Assembly (NCBI GenBank): GCA_021234155.1
Contig: JAJEKV010000084.1
Coordinates: forward strand, 2,731,702 to 2,795,701
From: Isoetes taiwanensis
Lineage: Eukaryota > Streptophyta > Lycopodiopsida > Isoetales > Isoetaceae
Direction: 5' to 3'
Length of the DNA stretch: 64,000 nucleotides
Part shown: positions 55,081 to 64,000 of the stretch, one piece after another
Layout: each line of letters starts with the position of its first letter
How positions within the stretch are numbered: the first letter of the stretch is position 1
Translations under genes and position numbers: made by a program
The notes under the pieces: model-generated
What the model saw: only the letters and a program-made list of their open reading frames with translations
Databases searched by the model: none
Told to the model about the DNA's origin: nothing

Positions 55081-55385
55081 TGTCTATATTGGGCCAAAGG
55101 CCATTGTACTATATATGAGTAGAGCTAGCACATGAGTTTTTAGATGAGTTTTTTGAGTCTTGTCTCTCTTCAGTCTTCTCTCGATTGCGAGAGCTCATGT
55201 ATGTTCATCATTGATATCAAGGAAGCTTATCATTTTCCTCTCATTGTTCTCTTTTGTTCTGTTTTCTTCTTCTTGTTCTTTTCTTGCAAATCCCGCGTGA
55301 CATAGTCCCCCGGATTCTCCTGTTAGATCCAAGGGTCCTCACAGAGGGCTGTCTTGCAGGCGTTCCCGAACCCAGACCCCAAACA
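55081..55385 (+). mobile_element. candidate 3' LTR of the gypsy element
   Basis: TGTCTATATTGGGCC to CCCCAAACA has TG...CA ends, 305 bp. A TATA-like CTATATATGAG lies near 55110. Directly after it the copy B sequence begins. No 5' partner was found in the window, so the call rests on the ends and the position. Confidence 0.45.
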
Positions 55386-55386
55386 T

Positions 55387-56440
55387 ATATTTTGCCATTT
55401 CAAACATTATTTGATGAATTTTAGTAACTGCCATAGGGCTCTTATATGATGGACATTTATCATTCTTTTAGGATTAGGACTAACTAAGGGCAAAAGGTTA
55501 CAAGGTGTAAAGGGCTAAACGCCGAGAGACACCATTGTACCTTTTGGCCCTTGCATCTTTACCCTTATCAGGCTAATGATGTATTGGTTGGCTGCAGGTA
55601 CCGGTTCTCTCCTCTCCTTGTGGTTTTTTGTCACTTGCAGTTTTTTCTAGTACTAGGAGAATGGTGAATACATGGAGCTATGATTTCATCTGGCCAAAGG
55701 AGGAATGGAATGCTGTACATCAAGACGCAAAGACATTGATATATCTGATTAATGACTTCAAATATTTTTGGACACTTAAAAGTTTGCAACAAAATTCAAG
55801 TAAGTGTGTTCCATTTGCTGGTTTTCTATTCCAGCTACTTTTGTGAGTTCAGGTCTTCTATTCTCGCTACTCTTGTGAGTTGAATCATGTTAAATATTGC
55901 TGGTGTTCTTATTTACAAGCAGTTTGGTTCATGAGCATGTGTAAACTGTTCCTTTGATCTTTTCTATAAAGCAGAAAAATATGGGCATTGTGGTTTATAA
56001 ATCCTAGAAAATATAATTCTGCGCATCTTTGCAACAGATTCTTATGGTCCTTCCTAGTGTATTAATTATCATAAATGTATTCCTGTGAACTAGTACTTCA
56101 TGGCTTTTTCCAATGTCTTAAAACCTCTATGGATGGGTACTAATACCAAATACTGGTGAAACACTCAACATTAGGTCTGGTATATTTTGAATAAGATGAA
56201 TGCAATATCTTGTTTACTGCAGTCATTTGTGGATTTATATACAAAAGGCATTTGCATAAACGTGTAGCAGATTGATGATAGAATATAATGAGTTTTATTT
56301 TTGGCAACCATATCTTTGGCCTAAGTACATTGGCACCTGATTGTACTTAGGGCTGCAAATTGTATCATGTTTTTGTTCTTGCAAAGGTCAAAATCATGAT
56401 AGAAAGTCTAAGGTCTTAGGATCAAATAGACTTGAAGTTT
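55387..56440 (+). repeat. segmental duplication, copy B (partial)
   Basis: Matches copy A from about 34201 to 35245 and copy C from about 58570 to 59612. It starts exactly at the end of the gypsy LTR and ends just before the T-run of copy C. It is closer to copy C than to copy A at most variable sites. Confidence 0.92.
55641..55799 (+). other. unidentified exon-like block, copy B
   Basis: Same 159-bp exon-like block as 34460-34618, with CACTTGCAG before and GTAAGTG after. The frame is intact. Confidence 0.45.
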
Positions 56441-57075
56441 TTTTTCTCTCAACTCAGTCTAATGGTTATACCATTAGCCAGGGTTTTGGTTGCATTATGG
56501 GTGCTGTCTTAAGTCGTATTCTCTTTAAACTAATGAATGAAAAATGATTTCAATATAGGTTGTCATTGAAATAAGGATAGAATAGAATATGATGTCAATA
56601 AGCAAAAGAGAGGTGGTTCTACCGGGATTAAAAACCCCTTGAAGGGTTTTCGGGAAAAATATAACCAATAAGGATTTGGCACTCGCCTGATTATTTAATC
56701 ACAAGTTGTGAGGTTAATCGGGGGCAAATAAGGAGATCATTCATAAATAAAGGTAACAAGATAGTTGTTGTTGATGAAAGTATGCAAATGGAACTTATTA
56801 TGGAAGCTGAATCATAAACTGAGTTTCGAGTGTTTACACTGGTCTTTTGGCATTGGCCCAGACTACTAGTCTTTTGGCATTTGCCCAGACTAGTGTCAAA
56901 TTGTTTTCCATTTGGCCCTTCTAAAGAGAAATAGAAACTTGCAATTGCAACAAATGCAATAACAGTAAGTTAGGCAACATAGGTAGGGTAGGGCTTTGGC
57001 AACAAGGTCCTACTCTCCTTCTTGCTAACTCTATTCATGACTTTAGCCCACCCTGACCTACGGTAGGAGGCAGGC
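56441..57075. other. junction sequence between copies B and C with an inverted LINE end
   Basis: Contains, on the minus strand at 56574-56659, a diverged end of the TATTC-tailed LINE (GGATAGAATAGAATATGATG on plus, then AAAACCCTTCGGGG-type 3' UTR in reverse). The remainder is unassigned; it separates the two tandem copies. Confidence 0.55.
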
Positions 57076-58237
57076 TTTTTTTATTATAAACAATGTGAAT
57101 TTTTACACTTGGTACACGGGCATATTTGACTTGTCACACTTGTTATTACAATTAACTTTCTTTACTATGTTCCAGCTTTACATAATAGAATCCCACAGTA
57201 TTTCATACATGGAATCGTATTCAGAATAACCAGTTATCGGAATAGCAAATGCCTTACTACAATGCAAGATGCTACCTATTTTATTGTGAAAACTTGGACT
57301 TGGAGCTAACTCACTATTCTGGTAGGGATGGCTTAACAATAAACAAAAAGTAAGGTATGTGAAACTTACTATGGTATTTGACCTTTCTATGGTGATTCAA
57401 TGGAGTAATTCGAAAATAAAGTTGCAATGGGGGCGGATGGGGCATCATGCCAATCAACATTCTGCATGCAAAAATTAGAAATGTGAAATGCTATATGAAG
57501 ATCTTAGAAAATGCAAAGGTATGCAATATTGTTCTTAAATTATATGTCCTTACATTTGGAAATTTCATTTTATGCAAAGGGCTTTCATGCACTTGGGTTT
57601 TCTATTGAAAGCATGCACGCCACTTGTCTAAACCTAGCAAGTTTGGCTCGTATGCAAATTTTACGTTGTATTTCACCTTTACATGGTACAATCCCAAGCC
57701 TTTTCATATGAATGTCACGAGATGTTAATAGCAAGGATTTGGAGCTTTTTATGTTGGTCAATCGGCCCTCACCAAAAACAAAAAGGCAAGGTATGTAATT
57801 TTGGCACTTTAAATGCAAAAGAAAAGATGTTTGCACAAATGTATATTTTTAGATGTAGGGTTTCGAACCCTAAAGCCAGTTACGGCAGCAGCCGAATGCA
57901 AAATTCATGCAAGATTTTTCAAGCAAAATGTTTTCAGGGCAGCTTTGCTTCTGATTCATTCTCTATTTTAGAAGTGTAATGCATTAAGGTTTAAGCTATA
58001 ATCCATCTGCAAATGGATTTTTCTGCTGATCAAGCTTTCCAACTCGAGTGCTCTTTAATTTCCAGTTGCTCTGCATAGTTTCCAGTTGCTAAACAAAAGT
58101 GTTCAACAATTCTTCATCCGTTATTAGCTGTTTTGCATGCTATGACAAAATCTCTGCAAATGGATTCCACCGTTGAGCAAGATCCAAAAATATGTGGAGT
58201 ATGATGCTGGATTTCTAGCTCCTGAACAAAAGGGTTC

Positions 58238-58394
58238 AATGATTCTTCATTATCTATTTGATGTGGTGCACAATAAGACCGAGATCTCTCCATAGATTAT
58301 TTGATGTGGTGCACAATGATTCTTCATTATCTATTTGCTGTGGTGCACAATAAGACCGAGATCTCTCCATAGATTATTTGATGTGGTGCACAAT
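58238..58394 (+). repeat. 77-bp tandem duplication, copy C
   Basis: Same two-unit tandem repeat as 33874-34030, identical apart from position. Confidence 0.9.
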
Positions 58395-58825
58395 AAGAGT
58401 AGTTCTCAGGCTCTATCAGAATTATTCTTTACTCAAATAATGAAGCAAAGAGCTCCAAACCAGGTTTGCAGACAAATTTCTTATGCTTTGGATAGATGGT
58501 TTGGATGATGATCATTGATTATGATTGACTTTATTTGCTTTGTATTCCAATATGAGAAATAACGCTCTGATATATTTTGCCATTTCAAACATTATTTGAT
58601 GAATTTTAGTAACTGCCATAGGGCTCTTATATGATGGACATTTATCATTCTTTTAGGATTAGGACTAACTAAGGGCAAAAGGTTACAAGGTGTAAAGGGC
58701 TAAACGCCGAGAGACACCATTGTACCTTTTGGCCCTTGCATCTTTACCCTTATCAGGCTAATGATGTATTGGTTGGCTGCAGGTACCGGTTCTCTCCTCT
58801 CCTTGTGGTTTTTTGTCACTTGCAG

Positions 58826-58984
58826 TTTTTTCTAGTACTAGGAGAATGGTGAATACATGGAGCTATGATTTCATCTGGCCAAAGGAGGAATGGAATGCTG
58901 TACATCAAGACGCAAAGACATTGATATATCTGATTAATGACTTCAAATATTTTTGGACACTTAAAAGTTTGCAACAAAATTCAA
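58826..58984 (+). other. unidentified exon-like block, copy C
   Basis: Third copy of the exon-like block with intact frame and splice-like borders. Confidence 0.45.
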
Positions 58985-59619
58985 GTAAGTGTGTTCCATT
59001 TGCTGGTTTTCTATTCCAGCTACTTTTGTGAGTTCAGGTCTTCTATTCTCGCTACTCTTGTGAGTTGAATCATGTTAAATATTGTTGGTGTTCTTATTTA
59101 CAGGCAGTTTGGTTCATGAGCATGTGTAAACTGTTCCTTTGATCTTTTCTATAAAGCAGAAAAATATGGGCATTGTGGTTTATAAATCCTAGAAAATATA
59201 ATTCTGCGCATCTTTGCAACAGATTCTTATGGTCCTTCCTAGTGTATTAATTATCATGAATACCTGTGAACTAGTACTTCATGGCTTTTTCCAATGTCTT
59301 AAAACCTCTATGGATGGGTACTAATACCAAATACTGGTGAAACACTCAACATTAGGTCTGGTATATTTTGAATAAGATGAATGCAATATCTTGTTTACTG
59401 CAGTCATTTGTGGATTTATATACAAAAGGCATTTGCATAAAAGTGTAGCAGATTGATGATAGAATATAATGAGTTTTATTTTTGGCAACCATATCTTTGG
59501 CCTAAGTACATTGGCACCTGATTGTACTTAGGGCTGCAAATTGTATCATGTTTTTGTTCTTGCAAAAGTCAAAATCATGATAGAAAGTCTAAGGTCTTAG
59601 GATCAAATAGACTCTCGGG

Positions 59620-59646
59620 TTTTTTTTTTTTTTTTTTTTTTTTTTT
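59620..59646 (+). repeat. 27-bp T run
   Basis: A run of 27 T followed by GGGGGG; copy A has only seven T at 35251-35257. A slippage-prone site. Confidence 0.95.
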
Positions 59647-60180
59647 GGGGGGTAATTTGGGATAGCTAGACAAACATTTGCTTGATGTTATAAAAATGAA
59701 TATAATGTAGAACCTTTAAAAACGGTTGTGCATTGCGTGAATGCCCCTCCCCCTTCTTTTTAAAGAATTGAGGTTTTATTAATCAAAAGCAAAATACATA
59801 AAAGTAAAGCCTCACCCTATAGCACAAGCACATGCATATGCCACCAGTACTAGAGTCTCAAGCACAATGCACTTGCCCCACAAGAGATACGGATCCAATA
59901 CGATCCCTGGCCACTGGCTCAATAGGAGAGCATTTATAAGCCATCACTATTAACCTTCCACTCTACCTTATAGAATGAACCCCAAATTTTCGTAGAACAA
60001 AAGTTCAAAATGTGTGTGTGGTGATAGATCTTCATCCTCCATTCCTCCTTATAGAATGAACTTCAAGTTTTAATGCAAACAGAATTCAAAATAGGCGTGT
60101 AAACACAAGGTTTTATATGGACAAATTTCTTGTGCAAATGAACAATGAATTGAATATCTGAGCAAAGTCATATTGGTACT

Positions 60181-60320
60181 AAAAGAATAGAAAAGAATAG
60201 AATAGATTTTTTAACGTCCACGAAGACCAAGAGGTCATCGGACCCCTACAATAGGGTAGTACAATCATTACTACTAGGATTCGAAAACCACTGCTCGAAA
60301 AGTTTTCTCCTTCGATTTGA
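60181..60320 (-). mobile_element. 3' end of the TATTC-tailed LINE, inverted, copy C
   Basis: Counterpart of 35793-35935: degenerate tail and 3' UTR on the minus strand, head-to-head with the following LINE end. Confidence 0.8.
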
Positions 60321-60974
60321 GGAGGACAGAGCAGCGGCATGAGGTTTGCCAGATTGAAGCCGTGGTCACGAAGCGATATCGGAAGATATCAACAATGGAG
60401 CAATTCTTGCTTGCATCCTTGCCATGGCATATATCCTACCTTGGCACCAGGGCCCCAAGCTTATTTGCTTGCTTCATTGTCTAGGAACAAGCTTGTAGCT
60501 ATTGCATCAATTCGCACGAGGTCCCACAGGCTATGGATTGAGACAGGTAGATGGGAGCGGCCGCAATTGCCGCGAGAAGCAAGACTATGTACCTGTTGCC
60601 AGTTACAGGTTATTGAAGATGAAAGCCATACTCTTCTGAGTTGCCCTACTTTTGAGATAGTCCGGAATCATTTTTTGACCTTAGCATTCCATTCCACGCT
60701 TCCACAACTTCTCAGAGCACCATCTGTGCATGACTTGACATTATACATACTTGAGGTTCTAGATAAACGTCTGCAATTACTGAGCCCTCAGTAGTCATTA
60801 TCTCTGCTTGTCTAGTATCATCATTGCTGCAAAGGTTTTTCCCTTGAAAACCTTTCGAGGCAGGGGTTTTTTAATCCTAGTAGTAATGATTGTACTAGCC
60901 CATTGTATGGGTCCCATGACCTATTGGTCTCCGTGGACGTTAAAAAAACTATTCTATTCTATTCTATTCTATTC
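60321..60974 (+). mobile_element. 5'-truncated LINE with intact C-terminal frame, copy C
   Basis: An open frame of 151 codons (60339-60794) gives RLKPWSRSDIGRYQQWSN, SRNKLVAIASIRTRSHRLWI, ETGRWERPQLPREARLCTCC and VIEDESHTLLSCPTFEIVRN. CTCC...H...C is the C-terminal zinc-binding motif of the LINE ORF2 protein, also seen near 23660-23730 in the longer LINE. The end is the 3' UTR and (TATTC)n tail at 60950-60974. Confidence 0.85.
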
Positions 60975-61537
60975 CTTTGATCTTTTATGCACAATTCAGA
61001 ATTTCATCTGTGTAGAGATAGGCAGCAGAATAAATAAGTTGCAGGATGGACCAACTGATGCGTTGCTGGATGCTTCTTTGTCTATGTTGCTGTGATGCAT
61101 TGCAGAAGCATGAGTCTATAGAACCTTGCAATGGAGGCACTTGGAAAGGGAAAAAAGTTCTAGTTGTAATTGGTCATATATGGTTTTGTCCAATGACTTT
61201 GGGCTGATAAGAAGAGGATTGATGACAAGGCTCTTTTGCATTTTTGTATCAGGTTATTTCAAAGGAGTGCCACCACCACTTCAACTTTATTGACTTGTTG
61301 CTATATAAAGCTCAGGACATCGATGTTGTAATGCTCTTTATCGTATTTGGCTGACAACATCCAAGCAGGGATCTACAACAACAGCGGAGACAAGTCCATA
61401 AGTTAAATTTTTGTTTTTATTTTCGAATAGTAAAGGGATTGTTTTTTCTGAAAAGGAAGGCCATTTTGTCTTCCAAAATTAAAAGAAGCTATAAAGTAAG
61501 CTTAATCTAGCAGTTGGTTTATTTTGGGTTAATACCA

Positions 61538-61720
61538 ATGGATGCAATCAGTTTGAAAGGCTTTTTAGCTGTTCTTAGATATTGGACTACAGAACATCCC
61601 TTAGTATCCAGTTTTAGATGGCGCCAAGATACATTTGGAGTTCCTTGGATTTTTTTGGCCTTCTTTGTTCCATGTTATTTGATAGTGGAGCTTATATTGA
61701 AGCTACTTCTGAGCTTTTGA
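61538..61720 (+). pseudogene. ELO-type fatty acid elongase N-terminus, copy C
   Basis: Same start as 37143 (MDAISLKGFLAVLRYWTTEH). Without the copia block the frame ends at a TGA at 61718-61720 after LILKLLLSF. A GT-rich exon end could lie before the stop, but no clear donor is visible. Only the first membrane helix region is present; no HxxHH motif follows in the next kilobases in any frame. Confidence 0.48.
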
Positions 61721-64000
61721 AAAAGCCAGTATCTCGAGGCCGATTCAATGATTTACAATCTTATTCTTACTATTGGATCCATGGTACTGGATGCTGGCAA
61801 GTAACTATGGTGGAAATGCAACATCTTTATGTTGAACATCTTTATGTTTTGTGAGGATATGGGGTCTACAAGTATTGTTAAGCATGACCCATCCTCATGA
61901 TTTTGAGTTCATCAACATAATGTTAGAATAATGCTAACCCATAAGGTTTAAAAGTTGTGGAAACGGTACGTACTTTGTAGCTTAAGATTTCTAATGGTTT
62001 AGGATAGGTATTCGTATGTTTATACATAGAAAGCTGATGGTGGGCATGGGAGTTTTGAGTCAAGCTGACATGTACATGTAGCTGAGGCAAAGAAAACCTA
62101 AGATTAGTTGGGCTTTATTTATTCTTAAGAGGTTTTGTCGATGCAGGAAAGGAGCGATGGAGCGAAGCAGGGAATGGCACAGGGGCAGGCACATGTCTGC
62201 TCTTGGTTTTTATCTTTATTATTGTCTGCTCTTGTCGTTGAATCTCCTTGTAAGTCTCCGGTTTGGTTTGTTTGCTCTGTTTATCTCAGTTCAGAACAAG
62301 CCTTGTGTCATTGCCTATGGCGAGAGGGTTAACTCCCTCGAACTGGGTTCTTTGTGTTTGAATTGGATCAGGGCTATGAAGGAATTTTTTGAGATTAAAA
62401 AAGGGCCTTCAGAACATGCAAAATAAGCCAAATGAAGAAAAATGAATTACCAATCAGAAATCAGAACCTAAGGGGTCCCGTCAGCAAAACTGTGATAACT
62501 AACTCACTGGATCACATTTTCTAGTATAAATGCTGATAGAAAAGCCCAAATAAGCTCACATTTGGTGCAATAGATAGATCTCATTGAGATCTTTCCAATC
62601 TTTCCAATAAATAGGTGCATATGTTCTTAACACGTGATTGTCAACACTCCAAAACATATTGTTTTTAACACTTTTTACTATCCTATGGGGTTAAAAAATA
62701 TGCAAACTGCCCAAGATTGAAAAGATCTCAATAAGATCTACTATTATACCAAACAGGAGCTCGTTTGGACTTTTCTATCAACACTTATGCTAGAAAACAT
62801 AATCCAGTGAGTTTGTTATAACTGTTTTGCTGACTTGTTTATTTTTTGTAGTTTATATAACTTATTCAGCATTTCTTAGGAAGCCGTTATATGATTTCAT
62901 AAAATCCCTAATATGCATGCCATTAGAAAAAGGACCTTTCAGACGACACCAGCACAGCAGGTCTGGACCTTACACGAAGGGGCATCATCGTCGGAGCTTC
63001 AATCCGCCCAACCATAGGTTGTAAAAAGCCCCTTCTTTGATGAAGAACTTGTATCAACATAATAGCGCCATATCCGGTTCTTCTTTGGCTGTTATAACAA
63101 ACATCTTATACCATCAAGCGGATAATGGACATGAGACAATACTTGTTTCGGAAGGAGTAATTTTTAGGAGCTGAAAATTTTACGGACCGCCCACCACGAC
63201 ATGACAGTCGCGGTGTATTTTGCCGCACGCGGTAGCCGCCCGAGAAAATTTTGAGAAATTTTCTGCTCTTGAAAATTCTTCGATGAAATTTCTAGGAGCT
63301 TGAAATTTCGCATGCATCATTTGGCGGCGCCGCTCACCATCATCTAGCAAAAATCGATAGGAGGTTTCGGATTTAAAAAACGGTTGATTAGAGCCGAGGT
63401 CCCCGAAATTTCTTCTTTCTAATTTAAGTAGGGTTTGTTGTTCTTCTATTTACTACAACAGGGTAAATTTTAGCAGGTTCATGTGATTTATATCAGAATT
63501 AAGTATAGCGAAAGTTGTATGCCTTGGTTAGTGATTGACTACATTATTGACTCGGACACCATTGTTTCGAAATCATATGCTGACGTAGAAATGACCCGTT
63601 TGACCCCATCAAGGGATCAACGGACGGCAACGGTATCTCTATTTGGAATCATAGATGGAATATTCATGAAATCAATGGACCACAACAAGCGATAATAAAA
63701 ACAAGCAATCATAGATTCCCTTGATGGGAATATCACAAATACTGTACAAAGAAAAGAAAATTGTGGTCCGTACCGCAATCATTTAAGATCATCAAGTTGT
63801 TTATGAAGCTCTGTGCTGCAAGAGTTTATCTTTAACAAAATGACAAAATATTATGCATTACTAGAAAAGAGGCCGCCCGTGAAACCTTCTAAATCTACGT
63901 TATGATTATTTTTCATCTCGAGTGATGTTTGTCTGATCAAATTCCTCCCACCCCAGATAAAGAAGTCCATCATTGTAGGACAACCACTATTGAATTTATG

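Larger units (their letters stand above)
47311..55385 (+). mobile_element. Ty3/gypsy element, 5' LTR not found, with extra 3' reading frame
   Basis: Order: gag remnant (47327-48250), protease (about 48300-48660), RT (49371-50000), RNase H (50000-50480), integrase (50840-51560), GPY/F-type C-terminus ending at 51965, about 1.5 kb non-coding, an additional coiled-coil reading frame (53452-55080) and an apparent 3' LTR (55081-55385). PR-RT-RH-IN order places it in Metaviridae. I find no matching LTR or primer-binding site to the left of gag, so the 5' end is probably lost. Its 3' end joins copy B exactly where the duplicated sequence begins. Confidence 0.85.
57076..64000 (+). repeat. segmental duplication, copy C (uninterrupted, leaves window)
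   Basis: Collinear with copy A, without the copia block: the ELO-like region runs straight into the sequence found at 44149 in copy A (join near 61708-61722). Its LINE C-terminal frame is intact. The duplication extends past the window end. Confidence 0.93.

Overview
The window looks like nuclear DNA of a land plant with a large, repeat-filled genome. It has spliced plant gene fragments (ABC1K kinase, LRR-malectin receptor kinase, mitochondrial-type aspartate aminotransferase, ELO-type elongase), LTR retrotransposons primed by initiator-tRNA-like sites, and LINEs with endonuclease and RT. A fern, lycophyte, bryophyte or gymnosperm seems more likely to me than a flowering plant, but that is an impression. 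I see no complete, intact host gene; nearly every recognisable coding stretch is partial, frameshifted or interrupted.

Layout. 1-3.7 kb: no assignable gene. 3.74-5.38 kb: a solo LTR with perfect 5-bp target duplications. 5.4-9.5 kb: short inverted and direct repeats, then a roughly 2-kb element with long terminal inverted repeats. 10.0-18.2 kb: a run of broken host-gene pieces (Trm5-like, ABC1K, receptor kinase, aspartate aminotransferase with a tandemly duplicated 3' end, an OB-fold-like stretch) interleaved with MITE- and foldback-like repeats. 18.25-24.05 kb: a LINE preceded by a palindrome-rich minisatellite and ending in a TATTC tail. 24.05-27.3 kb: degenerate repeats and unassigned DNA. 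27.3-31.2 kb: a second LINE family split by a second, inverted copy of the solo LTR. 32.3-32.7 kb: another LINE piece.

From 32.7 kb on, the window is dominated by a segmental duplication. Copy A (32.7-46.4 kb) is split by a 6.8-kb block of Ty1/copia sequence arranged as a large inverted repeat. Copy C (57.1-64.0 kb) has no such block, and copy B (55.4-56.4 kb) is partial. Between A and B lies a 5'-incomplete Ty3/gypsy element (47.3-55.4 kb) carrying an additional coiled-coil reading frame between pol and its apparent 3' LTR.

The most interesting structures are the palindromic array at the 5' side of the LINE, whose repeated core resembles a heat-shock element; a short LTR inside the copia block that contains a tRNA-Ala-like sequence and has a polypurine tract and a primer-binding site in the right places; the inverted copia block with three LTRs at its centre; and the concentration of A/C copy differences at CAG/CTG sites, which hints at either methylation-linked mutation or systematic base-calling error. 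If the last explanation holds, many of the frameshifts here are artefacts. All calls are from reading the sequence; no database search was possible.
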